This document shows, in pieces, positions 32,360 to 41,603 of a DNA stretch of 42,751 bases. The stretch lies in assembly GCA_900545915.1 (NCBI GenBank), contig URAV01000034.1:1-42751 (forward strand). Direction: 5' to 3'. This DNA comes from an uncultured Porphyromonadaceae bacterium (GTDB lineage: Bacteria > Bacteroidota > Bacteroidia > Bacteroidales > Coprobacteraceae). The translations under genes were made by a program, and so were the position numbers. The notes beneath the pieces were generated by a model. That model did no database searches, was not told where the DNA came from, and saw only the letters and a program-made list of their open reading frames with translations. The number at the start of each line of letters is the position of its first letter. Within the stretch, counting starts at the first letter, position 1.

Positions 32360-35128
32360 ATGGAATATAATTTCAGGGAAATAGAAAAAAAATGGCAACA
32401 GTACTGGAAAGATAACCAGACGTATAAAGTAACCGAGAAAGAGGGAAAAAAGAAATTTTATGTTTTAGACATGTTCCCGTATCCGTCCGGTGCAGGTTTG
32501 CACGTCGGGCATCCTCTCGGATACATCGCTTCAGATATTTATTCCCGTTTTAAACGCCTGAAAGGATTCAATGTTCTGCATCCGATGGGATATGATGCAT
32601 ACGGGCTTCCGGCCGAACAATATGCGATACAGACCGGACAGCACCCGGCAATAACTACCGAAAAAAATATCAACCGTTATCGGGAACAGCTTGATAAAAT
32701 AGGATTTTGTTATGACTGGAGTCGTGAAATACGCACGTGCGATCCGGAATACTATAAATGGACACAATGGGCTTTTGAAAAAATGTTCAACAGCTTTTAT
32801 TCCTATGATGAACAAAAGGCTCTACCCATAGAAACTTTAATTAAAACCTTCGAAACGTCCGGAACTGAAGGGCTGAATGTCGCTTGCAGCGAAGAGCTTT
32901 CTTTTACGGCGGACGAATGGAAAAAGATGAGTGTCAAGGAACAGCAAAAAACTTTGCTGAATTATCGTATTGCCTATTTAGGAGATACGATGGTAAACTG
33001 GTGTCCGCAACTTGGAACGGTCCTCGCTAACGACGAGGTCAGCGAAGGTTTGTCGGTTCGTGGAGGCTATCCCGTAGAACAAAAAATCATGCGTCAATGG
33101 TGTTTACGAGTATCGGCCTACGCACAACGTTTACTCGACGGACTCGATACCATAGACTGGAGCGAATCTCTCAAAGAAACGCAAAGAAATTGGATAGGAC
33201 GATCCGAAGGTACTGAAATGAAATTTAAAGTAGTAGAATCGGATGTAGAGTTTACTATTTTCACAACACGTGCCGATACGATCTTCGGTGTTACTTTTAT
33301 GGTATTAGCTCCGGAAAGCGATTACGTGGCACAGGTAACTACTCCCGAACAGAAAAAAGAGGTAGATGCCTATCTGGACAGTATCAAACATAGAACAGAG
33401 CGCGAACGATTAATGGACAGAAGCGTAAGTGGAGTATTCTCCGGAGCATACGCTATAAATCCGCTGAATAATGAAAAAATTCCTATCTGGATAAGCGATT
33501 ATGTGCTCGCCGGATACGGAACAGGAGCGATTATGGCAGTACCGGCACATGATAGCCGCGACTATGCCTTTGCCAAACATTTCGGCCTGCCGATCATCCC
33601 GTTAATAGAGGGCTGCGACGTTTCCGAAGAAAGTTTCGATGCCAAAGAGGGTAAGATGATCAATTCTTGCGGAAACGGTCTCGACCTCAACGGCCTTGAA
33701 GTAAAAGAGGCTATAGCTAAAACAAAAGCTTTTATACAGGAAAAAGGATTAGGACGGATCAAAGTCAATTATCGTCTGCGCGATGCCATTTTCAGCCGTC
33801 AACGATATTGGGGCGAACCGTTTCCTGTCTATTATAAAGACGATATGCCCTATATGCTGGACGAAAGCAAATTGCCTTTGTTATTGCCGGAAATAGATAA
33901 GTTTCTACCGACCGAACAAGGTGAGCCGCCTCTGGGAAGAGCGAAAAATTGGGAAACAGAAGATCACTTTCCTTTAGAACTTTGCACCATGCCGGGATTT
34001 GCCGGATCATCAGCATACTATCTCCGTTATATGGACCCGCATAATAACAATGCGCTCGTATCGAAAGAGGCTAATGAATATTGGCGCAATGTAGATCTTT
34101 ATATCGGTGGAACCGAACATGCCACCGGACACCTTATTTATAGCCGTTTCTGGAACAAATTTCTGTATGATCTGGGAATTGTCTGTGAAGCCGAACCGTT
34201 CCGCAAATTAGTAAATCAAGGTATGATTCAAGGCCGGTCTAATTTCGTTTACAGAATAAAAGATACCAATACATTCGTATCATACAACCTTAAAAAAGAA
34301 TATGATACGACCCCTATACACGTAGATGTAAACATCGTAAGTAACGATATTCTCGATATAGAGGCTTTCAAAAAATGGAGACCCGAATTTGAAACGGCAG
34401 AATTTATTTTAGAAGACGGAAAATATATTTGCGGATGGGCAGTGGAAAAAATGTCGAAATCGATGTTCAACGTCGTAAATCCGGATGATATAGTAGAAAA
34501 ATACGGTGCAGATACTCTCCGTTTATATGAAATGTTTTTAGGTCCGCTCGAACAAAGCAAACCTTGGGATACAAACGGTATAGACGGTGTACATCGCTTC
34601 TTAAAAAAATTCTGGAATCTGTTCTTCGACGGAGACCAATTGACCGTAAACAACGAAGAACCTACACGGGAAAAACTGAAATCGTTACACAAACTTATCA
34701 AAAAAGTAAGCTGGGATATAGAAAATTTCTCATACAATACTTCTATCAGCGCTTTTATGATTTGCATAAATGAGCTTTCAGCATTAAAATGCAGAAACAG
34801 TAAAATACTGGAACAAATCATAATACTGCTGACTCCGTTCGCACCGCATATATGTGAAGAATTATGGTCGCAATTAGGACACACGACGTCGGTATGCGAT
34901 GCACAATGGCCGGAATTCAATGAAGAATATCTCAAAGAAGATACTGTCAACTATACAATTTCATTCAATGGAAAAGCCCGCTTTAATATTGAATTCGCAG
35001 CAGATGCTTCTAAAGAAGAAATAGAAAAAACAGTATTGGAACATCCGTCATCGGCAAAGTGGATAGACGGAAAGACTCCTAAAAAGATTATTATTGTCCC
35101 TAAAAAGATCGTCAATATCGTTCTTTAA
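32360..35128 (+). CDS. leuS: Leucyl-tRNA synthetase
   Basis: A 922-aa class I synthetase charging tRNA-Leu. The HIGH motif is HVGH at 48-51 within YPSGAGLHVGHPLGY. The KMSKS motif is Lys697 to Ser701. An editing (CP1) domain is present, with TTRADT in place of the common TTRPDT and an intact PAHDSRDY. A segment near residues 155-205 (ALPIETLIKTFETSG, then SFTADEWKKMSVKEQQK) resembles the insertion in other Bacteroidetes LeuRS proteins. The anticodon-binding domain and C-terminal region are complete. It is followed by a terminator at 35158-35196. Confidence 0.98.
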   Translation: MEYNFREIEKKWQQYWKDNQTYKVTEKEGKKKFYVLDMFPYPSGAGLHVGHPLGYIASDIYSRFKRLKGFNVLHPMGYDAYGLPAEQYAIQTGQHPAITTEKNINRYREQLDKIGFCYDWSREIRTCDPEYYKWTQWAFEKMFNSFYSYDEQKALPIETLIKTFETSGTEGLNVACSEELSFTADEWKKMSVKEQQKTLLNYRIAYLGDTMVNWCPQLGTVLANDEVSEGLSVRGGYPVEQKIMRQWCLRVSAYAQRLLDGLDTIDWSESLKETQRNWIGRSEGTEMKFKVVESDVEFTIFTTRADTIFGVTFMVLAPESDYVAQVTTPEQKKEVDAYLDSIKHRTERERLMDRSVSGVFSGAYAINPLNNEKIPIWISDYVLAGYGTGAIMAVPAHDSRDYAFAKHFGLPIIPLIEGCDVSEESFDAKEGKMINSCGNGLDLNGLEVKEAIAKTKAFIQEKGLGRIKVNYRLRDAIFSRQRYWGEPFPVYYKDDMPYMLDESKLPLLLPEIDKFLPTEQGEPPLGRAKNWETEDHFPLELCTMPGFAGSSAYYLRYMDPHNNNALVSKEANEYWRNVDLYIGGTEHATGHLIYSRFWNKFLYDLGIVCEAEPFRKLVNQGMIQGRSNFVYRIKDTNTFVSYNLKKEYDTTPIHVDVNIVSNDILDIEAFKKWRPEFETAEFILEDGKYICGWAVEKMSKSMFNVVNPDDIVEKYGADTLRLYEMFLGPLEQSKPWDTNGIDGVHRFLKKFWNLFFDGDQLTVNNEEPTREKLKSLHKLIKKVSWDIENFSYNTSISAFMICINELSALKCRNSKILEQIIILLTPFAPHICEELWSQLGHTTSVCDAQWPEFNEEYLKEDTVNYTISFNGKARFNIEFAADASKEEIEKTVLEHPSSAKWIDGKTPKKIIIVPKKIVNIVL

Positions 35129-35157
35129 ACGAAAAAACTTCACAAGATTTTATGAAA

Positions 35158-35196
35158 ATACCCCGAAAAGTATAGTAACTATATTTTTCGGGGATA
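35158..35196 (+). terminator. Terminator of leuS
   Basis: CCCCGAAAAGTATA (35161-35174) pairs with TATATTTTTCGGGG (35180-35193) with one mismatch (a G-T wobble in RNA) and a 5-base loop. The following T run is weak (ATATTTAT). Confidence 0.7.
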
Positions 35197-35231
35197 TTTA
35201 TGAATATCAGCCTGTTTAGCCAAATATGAAA

Positions 35232-35262
35232 TTTGGAAAAATATAAAAAAGATGTAACTTTG
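35232..35262 (+). promoter_or_regulatory. Consensus promoter upstream of the YitT-family gene
   Basis: TTTG (35232-35235), exactly 19 bases, then TAACTTTG (35255-35262) is a full match to the Bacteroidetes housekeeping promoter. Its start site (about 35269) is immediately before the repeat element at 35274, so the element would be transcribed in the leader. Confidence 0.7.
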
Positions 35263-35273
35263 AAATTATTTTC

Positions 35274-35444
35274 AGAGTCTATCTAAATTTTACTTATCAG
35301 GTTTGAGAGTTTTTTTGAGTATATCTCTTTGTTTTTACGGGAAGTATATCGGACGATCTGACAAGAGGAAACGAAAAAAGACCGAAAAAAAATACAAGAA
35401 TGATTTGATAATATTTTCTTATTGGAAAATTTATACAGATTCTC
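35274..35444. repeat. Second full-length copy of the MITE-like inverted-repeat family, diverged
   Basis: The left end AGAGTCTATCTAAATTTT and right end AAAATTTATACAGATTCT are imperfect inverted repeats. The interior aligns along its length with 4591-4769: shared blocks are TTTGAGAGTTT, GTTTTTACG, ATCTGACAAG, AAAAAAGACCG and TTGATAATATTTT-like. It lacks coding capacity. It separates a promoter from the start codon of the YitT gene at 35475. Confidence 0.8.
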
Positions 35445-35474
35445 GATGGTAACGATATAAACAATATCAGCATT

Positions 35475-36344
35475 ATGAATTTAAATTCTCATAAAGCCTG
35501 GATCGAAATAAAAGACTACACGATCATCGTTTTCGGATTAGTTCTTTATGCTTTCGGATGGACGAGTTTTTTACTTACCAATGAAATCACCACCGGAGGT
35601 ATTGCCGGAGTTTCGGCACTCATCTTTTTCGGGACTAAAATACCGGTAGCAATATCTTATTTTACACTAAATGCTTTACTGTTAATAGCAGCAATACGTA
35701 TTTTGGGAATACAGTTCTGCATACGCACCATATTCAGCGTCATAGTCATGACTTTGCTTCTTTCATTTTTCGGAATGTATATAAAAGAACCGCTCATTAC
35801 CGGAGAACCGTTTATGTCGTGTATTATAGGAGGAATACTCTGCGGAGCGGGAATAGGTATTGTCTTCACCCATAACGGCAGCACCGGAGGAACAGATATT
35901 ATTGCCGCCATGATAAATAAGTATAAAGAAATATCTTTAGGAAGATCTATTTTGTATTGCGACTTTCTTATCATATCGTCCTCTTACGTACTTTTCCATA
36001 GCATCGAGAAAATCGTTTTCGGGATCGTAGTCATGGCAGTAATGACTTATACCTGCGATATGATTATAAACGGAGTCAGACGATCTATACAAATATTGAT
36101 ATTTTCAGAAAAGTATGAGGAAATAGCAGACCGTATCAACAAGGATATCAACAGAGGCGTCACTATTCTCGACGGAATGGGATGGTACTCTAAACAACCC
36201 AAGAAAGTATTGGTTATCCTTGCCAAAAGGAATGAATCTTTATCGATTTTCCGACTGGTAAAAGAGATAGATCCTCATGCATTTATATCTCAATCCAATG
36301 TAGTCGGCGTATATGGAGAAGGTTTCGATAAAATCAAAGGATGA
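35475..36344 (+). CDS. YitT-family integral membrane protein (DUF161 + DUF2179)
   Basis: A 289-aa inner-membrane protein. Five or six hydrophobic helices cover about residues 15-200, including FLLTNEITTGGIAGVSALIF and GGILCGAGIGIVFTHNGSTGGTDIIA, both typical of the family. A soluble C-terminal DUF2179 domain follows (about 220-285; DRINKDINRGVTILDGMGWY, then DPHAFISQSNVVGVYGEGFD). A transport role has been proposed for the family but the substrate is unknown. It converges on the minus-strand gene with 13 bases between stop codons. Confidence 0.9.
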   Translation: MNLNSHKAWIEIKDYTIIVFGLVLYAFGWTSFLLTNEITTGGIAGVSALIFFGTKIPVAISYFTLNALLLIAAIRILGIQFCIRTIFSVIVMTLLLSFFGMYIKEPLITGEPFMSCIIGGILCGAGIGIVFTHNGSTGGTDIIAAMINKYKEISLGRSILYCDFLIISSSYVLFHSIEKIVFGIVVMAVMTYTCDMIINGVRRSIQILIFSEKYEEIADRINKDINRGVTILDGMGWYSKQPKKVLVILAKRNESLSIFRLVKEIDPHAFISQSNVVGVYGEGFDKIKG

Positions 36345-36357
36345 TATTTATTTTCTT

Positions 36358-37929
36358 TTATTCCGAACTTTCAAAAATACTTTTACTCTTAACGAGTATA
36401 TCCGTATCCAAACATCCGGCATCTATAATAGAAGGAAAAACAAAATCTGTCATATAAGATTTATCCTTATTTTTCAATGCGTTCTCCAAGTGCTCAGGAT
36501 GCAACGACTTATATTTTTCAGACATCCATACAAACATTGCCGTACGAAACATTGTCGGATGAGAAGTTCCATGTAAATAAAAAGAATCGTCTCCTAAAGC
36601 TTCACCATGATCCGAAACAAATATCAAAACAGCATTTTTATCTTTTAATTTGTCGATTATTTCAGAAAGAATATAATCGGTATATAAGATCGTATTATCA
36701 TACGAATTCCTGATTTCTTCATCCGTACAATAAGCAATGATTTTACTCTTCAAAACAGGCTTATATACTTCATACTCTTTTGTATAATGCAAATTATACC
36801 ACCAATGTGAACCGATAGTATGAAGAATTATCAGTTTTTTAGAATACTCGGAGTCTATCATTCGATTATAATAAGGTAATATATCCTCATCAAGCCATTG
36901 ATCGAAACTATAAACATCATGAGATCGATTTACATAAAAAACTGTGTCGGCTTCATTTATAAAATAAACATACGACTTTTCCGAATCTTGATTACTTATC
37001 CATGAAATATGAAATCCACCGGCCTTGAATACATCTATAAAAGACCTCTCTTTATAAGCTCTATCTGCATGCAACGTATCGGTACGAGTCATTAAATAGG
37101 GGAGAGCTTGATTTGTAATAGAATATAAAGAATTTACATTAGGAAATGATATAACACCCAAAGTATCGAGATTAGGAGTAGTTTTGCGAAAATACCCGTT
37201 TACCGAAAGATGATCGGGACGAAGGGATTCCCCTATAACTAAAACCACAGTAATAGAATCGCACTCCGACTCTACATAGTCAAAAGAGCGTTCTCTCTCT
37301 TTAGCTATATCCATCTTTCCTTTATAATAATCTAAAGTAGTAAAAACAAGATTAGCCGGAATACGTTTTTCTATCATTCTTTTTACAGGAGAATTACCCT
37401 GAAACATCAGAAAGAAAAGAGAAAATGCACAAAATGCATTAAAAGAAAACAAACAAGACTTTCTATATATCTTCATTCTCCAAAGATACCGTACGAATAA
37501 AAACGAAATAACCAGATTTATCAATACAAATAACACCAAATAAGGAGAAATAAGCTCTGCCGTTATACGCACATCATTATTAAAGGCTGTATATAGCATC
37601 ATACTGTTTAAAACGAATTTATAAGCATATCTAAAATAAGTAAGTACGGCACATATAATACTGAATAATGGAAAAAGAAGAGCGAACAGATATTTGTTCA
37701 TAGAAACAAACACCCAACAAAGAAACGGAACAAACGAAACACAAGCCCATTGAATTCCGTTACCTACGCAATCCTTAAAAGAAGAACATGGTATAGATAT
37801 AAAATCGGATAATGTAAAAAACAAAGCCCAATAAAAGCCTATACCGATCAAAAAACAATAATAACTCTTATTCTTATATAATATATTTCCGAACTCCCGA
37901 AAAAACTTATATCCCCATATCGATTTCAT
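36358..37929 (-). CDS. Phosphoethanolamine transferase-like (sulfatase-fold) inner-membrane enzyme
   Basis: A 523-aa protein with about five N-terminal transmembrane helices (residues 22-175) and a periplasmic alkaline-phosphatase/sulfatase-fold domain (about 220-515). VVLVIGESLRPDHLSVNGY is the metal-binding start, and VSDHGEALGDDSFYLHG carries the second set of metal ligands. Enzymes of this class move phosphoethanolamine from phosphatidylethanolamine to lipid A or other glycans. At the position of the usual EptA nucleophile (Thr in GET) this protein has Ser235 (GES). A -7 box lies upstream at 37954-37947. Phosphoethanolamine as donor is inferred from family. Confidence 0.85.
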   Translation of the reverse strand: MKSIWGYKFFREFGNILYKNKSYYCFLIGIGFYWALFFTLSDFISIPCSSFKDCVGNGIQWACVSFVPFLCWVFVSMNKYLFALLFPLFSIICAVLTYFRYAYKFVLNSMMLYTAFNNDVRITAELISPYLVLFVLINLVISFLFVRYLWRMKIYRKSCLFSFNAFCAFSLFFLMFQGNSPVKRMIEKRIPANLVFTTLDYYKGKMDIAKERERSFDYVESECDSITVVLVIGESLRPDHLSVNGYFRKTTPNLDTLGVISFPNVNSLYSITNQALPYLMTRTDTLHADRAYKERSFIDVFKAGGFHISWISNQDSEKSYVYFINEADTVFYVNRSHDVYSFDQWLDEDILPYYNRMIDSEYSKKLIILHTIGSHWWYNLHYTKEYEVYKPVLKSKIIAYCTDEEIRNSYDNTILYTDYILSEIIDKLKDKNAVLIFVSDHGEALGDDSFYLHGTSHPTMFRTAMFVWMSEKYKSLHPEHLENALKNKDKSYMTDFVFPSIIDAGCLDTDILVKSKSIFESSE

Positions 37930-37946
37930 AAAATCTATTTTAAAAA

Positions 37947-37975
37947 CAAAAATAGATAATTTTATCCTATAACAA
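37947..37975 (-). promoter_or_regulatory. Promoter for the phosphoethanolamine transferase-like gene
   Basis: On the minus strand TTG (37975-37973), 18 bases, then TATTTTTG (37954-37947), 18 bases before the start codon at 37929. Confidence 0.5.
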
Positions 37976-38014
37976 TAAGATAATCATTATATAGAATATT
38001 CATTTTATATTTTA

Positions 38015-38022
38015 TACTTTTG
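38015..38022 (+). promoter_or_regulatory. -7 box for rdgB
   Basis: TACTTTTG matches TAnnTTTG. It overlaps an earlier in-frame TTG at 38020, which therefore cannot be the start; the ATG at 38086 is used instead. Confidence 0.55.
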
Positions 38023-38085
38023 TTTCAGAAAGAAACAACAATAATAAGTTTATTTATAACGTTATATACAATAAGTTATTCTATT

Positions 38086-38667
38086 ATGAAACAGATCGTC
38101 TTCGCAACAAATAATAAACACAAATTAGAAGAAATCAGGAATATTCTCGATCATACACTGAATATTTTAAGTCTTGATGATATAAATTGTCATGAAGACA
38201 TTCCTGAAACCGGAAGCACAATAGAAGAAAATGCTCTTATCAAAGCCCGATATATAAAAGAAAAATACGGTTACGACTGTTTTGCAGACGATACGGGGCT
38301 CGAAATAAAGTCATTAAACAATGAACCCGGAGTATATTCGGCACGATATGCCGGAAATGATCATAACTCAGAGAAAAATATGCAGAAAGTCCTTGAAAAT
38401 TTAAAGGACAAAAACGATCGTTCAGCCTGTTTCAGAACTTGCATAGCATTAATAACAGGTAATAAAGAGTATCTTTTCGAAGGAAAAATAGAAGGACAAA
38501 TCATCACCGAAAAAAAAGGAGAATCAGGATTTGGATACGATCCTATATTTGTACCGGACGGATATACTCAAACATTTGCAGAATTAGGAAATGACATAAA
38601 AAATAAAATAAGCCACAGAGCTTTAGCTGTAAAGAAACTTATAAACTTTTTACAACCTGCACAATAA
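38086..38667 (+). CDS. rdgB: dITP/XTP pyrophosphatase (RdgB/HAM1 family)
   Basis: A 193-aa enzyme that hydrolyses non-canonical purine NTPs (dITP, XTP) to the monophosphate, keeping them out of DNA and RNA. The N-terminal IVFATNNKHKLEEI (SxNxxK-type motif), FADDTGLEIKSLNNEPGVYSARYAG, GKIEGQI, and ESGFGYDPIFVPDGYTQTFAEL followed by KNKISHRA are all family marks. The frame is open back to 38020, but this region holds the promoter, and MKQIVFATNN at 38086 matches the family start. It is 17 bases before the porZ-like gene and probably cotranscribed. Confidence 0.95.
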   Translation: MKQIVFATNNKHKLEEIRNILDHTLNILSLDDINCHEDIPETGSTIEENALIKARYIKEKYGYDCFADDTGLEIKSLNNEPGVYSARYAGNDHNSEKNMQKVLENLKDKNDRSACFRTCIALITGNKEYLFEGKIEGQIITEKKGESGFGYDPIFVPDGYTQTFAELGNDIKNKISHRALAVKKLINFLQPAQ

Positions 38668-38684
38668 AAAAGAGTGACTCGATT

Positions 38685-40997
38685 ATGATGAAAAAACTAT
38701 TCTTTTTTGTCGGTATATTACTTTACTCTTTTCTGTCTTTTGCCCAGACAGAAGTAGGAGCATGGAAAATTTATCCGGTATTTTTTACTCCCTCACAAAT
38801 AACAGAGACAAAAGACAAAATATATTTTCTTTCGGACGGATATCTATTTTCTTATGGTAAAGAAGATGAAGAATTCAGAGAATTGAATCGGTTAAACATA
38901 CTTTTCGATAACGATATAAAACTCATAAAATACAACGATGAACACGATATAATGACAATTGCTTATACAAACAGCAATATAGATCTTATAATAGGAGAAT
39001 CGGTATATAACATACCCTATATAAAAAATACAGCCATAACTTCTTCTAAAAGTATTAATGACATAACTTTCTATAAAGATGAAATATATCTTTCTACAGA
39101 TTTCGGCATCGTTATACTGAATGTTCCCAAAAAAGAGATAAAAACGACCTATAATTTCAATAAAGCCATTAATTCTGCTGCAGTAATGGGAGAATATTTT
39201 TATTGTCTGGTACAAGGAGAAGGGCTTTATCGCTGTAAACTGGATGATGTATTATATGATTTCGACAATTGGGAAAAATGTTACTCGACCGAAGGCACTC
39301 AATTGCTTTCATTAGAAAACGGGATGTGGATGTTGGATATTAATAAGAATATCATTTACTTCGATACAGAAAATAATCCTACCGCTATTTACAATAAAGG
39401 CGATATATCCTCTATAAAAGAAACGAATACCGGCTATATGGCCTGCGGAACAAATAACATAATAGTATATGATAAAAACAATAAAAAAACCGATGAAATC
39501 ATTTATTCCGATTATAATATGTCGGACGTTATTCCGATAGATGTAAGTATGAATAATAGACAAAATACATATTGGATATTGCATAAAAAAGGCATTGCCG
39601 CATTTAAAAGAAACAACGAATCTTTTCAGCAATCTAAAAATATAGATAACCTCAACTACTCTACTGTCAATATTCCCTATTTCTTAACTATGACCGACAA
39701 CGGCAAATTATATGTCAGTACACAGGGTGTAAGCAGTAAAAATATTTATGACCAATATATAGATTCCCACATATCGATTTACGAAAATAATAAATGGTCT
39801 AATATAGAAACTGATAATATCCCTACGACCATACATCCGGATATAAAGTTCTGTACGACTTACAATATTGCCGAAGATCCTGAAGATCCTGAAACTTTTT
39901 ATATAGGAACGTGGTTCGAAGGTTTGTACCGTTTTAAAAACAATCAATATGATACTCATTGGAACGGAACAGAAGATAGTTCTCCCATTTCCGGCGGATG
40001 GAGTCATAAAGTAAATTGTTTAAATTTCGATTCATCTAAAAACTTGTGGATGGCTAATTACAGTACACCGGGCATTCTCGTCATGAAAAAAGACGGAAAT
40101 TGGATAAAACTAAATTACCCCGATATAGTAACACAGCAATATACCGAACAAATAATATTATGCAAACACTCTTCTTCCAAATGGGTTATCGTTCCTAAAA
40201 CTTCTTTTGTTTTCGCTTTTAATACGAATAATACTTTGGAAAATATGAGTGATGACCAGACTCGAAAATTTTCTACCTTTTCGGATCAGGATAATAAACA
40301 AATAGACGGAAACGACTTTATTTGCGCTGCAGAAGACAGAAACGGACAATTATGGATAGGTACGAACAGAGGGCCTATCGTACTAAATAATCCCGATAAT
40401 TTCATGCAATCCGATTTTAGATGTACACGAATAAAAATACCGAGAAATGACGAAACAAACGCGGCAGATTTACTCCTAAACGATGAAAATATACAATACA
40501 TAGCTGTGGACGGAGCTAACCGCAAATGGATTGCTACTCAATCTTCGGGAGTATATTTAGTTAGTGAAGATGGTCTTGAAACCATACATCACTTTAATAT
40601 GGACAATAGCATATTACCCTCGAACAACGTCCTGTCGATAGCCATAAATAAAATTACCGGAGAGGTATTTTTCGGAACTGAAAAAGGATTGGTTTCTTAT
40701 CGTTCCGATGCGACCGAACCCAAAGAAGATTTCTCCAATGTATATGCATTCCCGAATCCCGTTCGTCCCGATTATACAGGAGTTATAACAATTACAGGAT
40801 TACAAGAAAGATCTTTAGTCAAAATTACCGATACGACCGGAAATCTTATTTATCAAAATTATTCGGAAGGCGGTCAAATGGTTTGGAATGGACTGAACAG
40901 AAACGGAGATAGGGTAAAAACAGGAGTATATTTGGTATTCGCTTCGTCCAGCAATGGAAAAGAAGGTGTCGTTACCAAAATATTAATAGTAAACTGA
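38685..40997 (+). CDS. porZ: PorZ-like T9SS protein (beta-propeller with C-terminal sorting-type domain)
   Basis: A 770-aa exported protein. The signal peptide is about 1-20 (ending FLSFAQ). Two beta-propeller-like regions follow, with blades such as FYIGTWFEGLYRF, NLWMANYSTPGILVM, GQLWIGTNRGPIVLN and KWIATQSSGVYLVSEDG. The last 85 residues are a T9SS-type domain: VYAFPNPVRPDYTG, VKITDTTGNLIYQ, then DRVKTGVYLVFASS and KILIVN. P. gingivalis PorZ (776 aa) has the same layout and delivers anionic LPS to the T9SS attachment complex. Length and domain order support PorZ; homologues are also annotated as two-component regulator propeller proteins. It follows rdgB by 17 bases. Confidence 0.75.
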   Translation: MMKKLFFFVGILLYSFLSFAQTEVGAWKIYPVFFTPSQITETKDKIYFLSDGYLFSYGKEDEEFRELNRLNILFDNDIKLIKYNDEHDIMTIAYTNSNIDLIIGESVYNIPYIKNTAITSSKSINDITFYKDEIYLSTDFGIVILNVPKKEIKTTYNFNKAINSAAVMGEYFYCLVQGEGLYRCKLDDVLYDFDNWEKCYSTEGTQLLSLENGMWMLDINKNIIYFDTENNPTAIYNKGDISSIKETNTGYMACGTNNIIVYDKNNKKTDEIIYSDYNMSDVIPIDVSMNNRQNTYWILHKKGIAAFKRNNESFQQSKNIDNLNYSTVNIPYFLTMTDNGKLYVSTQGVSSKNIYDQYIDSHISIYENNKWSNIETDNIPTTIHPDIKFCTTYNIAEDPEDPETFYIGTWFEGLYRFKNNQYDTHWNGTEDSSPISGGWSHKVNCLNFDSSKNLWMANYSTPGILVMKKDGNWIKLNYPDIVTQQYTEQIILCKHSSSKWVIVPKTSFVFAFNTNNTLENMSDDQTRKFSTFSDQDNKQIDGNDFICAAEDRNGQLWIGTNRGPIVLNNPDNFMQSDFRCTRIKIPRNDETNAADLLLNDENIQYIAVDGANRKWIATQSSGVYLVSEDGLETIHHFNMDNSILPSNNVLSIAINKITGEVFFGTEKGLVSYRSDATEPKEDFSNVYAFPNPVRPDYTGVITITGLQERSLVKITDTTGNLIYQNYSEGGQMVWNGLNRNGDRVKTGVYLVFASSSNGKEGVVTKILIVN

Positions 40998-41029
40998 TGA
41001 CTTTTTCCTGAACTTAAAAAAAATTTGTT

Positions 41030-41551
41030 ATGAAGAAGATTTTAATATTATGTATGTCAACCGTTATCTGCATCGCTTTTGCAACGGCACAAAACAAAGA
41101 ATCAGTATCGGCAAATTCTATTCAGAAAGAAAAAACACAACAAACGGAAAATAAAAAAATATTAGATGCCATACAGAATAAAAAATATAAAATATCGGTC
41201 ATTTCAGCTTCTCCGATGAACGGAAAGACAGTATATCTCACCTCTCCTTATTCTGTAAAAATAAGTAATGATTCGGCATATATAGAACTTCCTTATTTCG
41301 GAGTTGCCTATTCCGTTCCTTACGGTGGCGGAGAAGGAGGGATAAAAGCACAGAATAAATACGAAAATTATAAACTTCGTGCTCTTAAAAAGGGTAAATA
41401 TGCCGTTAACTTCAATATAAGAGGAAACGAAGATGTTTTCAAAATATCCATAGATATGTGGCCTTCGTCAGGTAGTGCATACATACATGTGCAACCAAAC
41501 AATAAACAAGGCATTTCTTACAATGGAAATATTGTTTTAGAGCCTTTTTAA
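41030..41551 (+). CDS. DUF4251 exported protein
   Basis: A 173-aa protein with a signal peptide (1 to about 20, ending AFATAQ). It matches the DUF4251 pattern: a short charged stretch, KYKISVISASPMNGKTVYL, then SPYSVKISNDSAYIELPYFG and AYSVPYGGGEGGI, and a C-terminal YIHVQPNNKQGISYNG. The fold is beta-rich and the function unknown. It follows porZ by 32 bases. Its last codons and stop lie inside the left arm of an inverted-repeat element. Confidence 0.88.
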   Translation: MKKILILCMSTVICIAFATAQNKESVSANSIQKEKTQQTENKKILDAIQNKKYKISVISASPMNGKTVYLTSPYSVKISNDSAYIELPYFGVAYSVPYGGGEGGIKAQNKYENYKLRALKKGKYAVNFNIRGNEDVFKISIDMWPSSGSAYIHVQPNNKQGISYNGNIVLEPF

Positions 41552-41580
41552 TTATAAACAAAATTAAGACAGGCTCTTAA
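41536..41580. repeat. Short inverted repeat of the same family across the DUF4251 stop codon
   Basis: TTTTAGAGCCTTTTTAATT (41536 onward) and AATTAAGACAGGCTCTTAA (ending 41580) form a stem with a short loop. The right arm resembles the element's right end (AAAATTTAGACAGCCTCTTA). The left arm encodes the final Glu-Pro-Phe-stop. It could act as a terminator. Family membership is less certain than for the longer copies. Confidence 0.5.
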
Positions 41581-41603
41581 TTTCAAAAATAAATATCATA
41601 ACG

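Larger units (their letters stand above)
35129..35474. other. 346-base gap: leuS terminator, promoter and repeat element
   Basis: Holds a terminator, a consensus promoter and the second full-length copy of the inverted-repeat family, which forms most of the leader of the following gene. No reading frame is seen. Confidence 0.65.

Noticed and set aside
34249..34950. 233-aa reading frame on the minus strand within leuS
   Set aside because: Opposite the KMSKS and anticodon-binding region of LeuRS; serine/phenylalanine-rich composition typical of an antisense shadow.
38020..38085. Extension of rdgB to a TTG at 38020
   Set aside because: The TTG is part of the TACTTTTG promoter box, and the family start MKQIVFATNN is at 38086.
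39872..39893. Repeat GAAGATCCT in the porZ-like gene
   Set aside because: A two-copy in-frame repeat giving Glu-Asp-Pro twice in a loop; too short to suggest slippage control.
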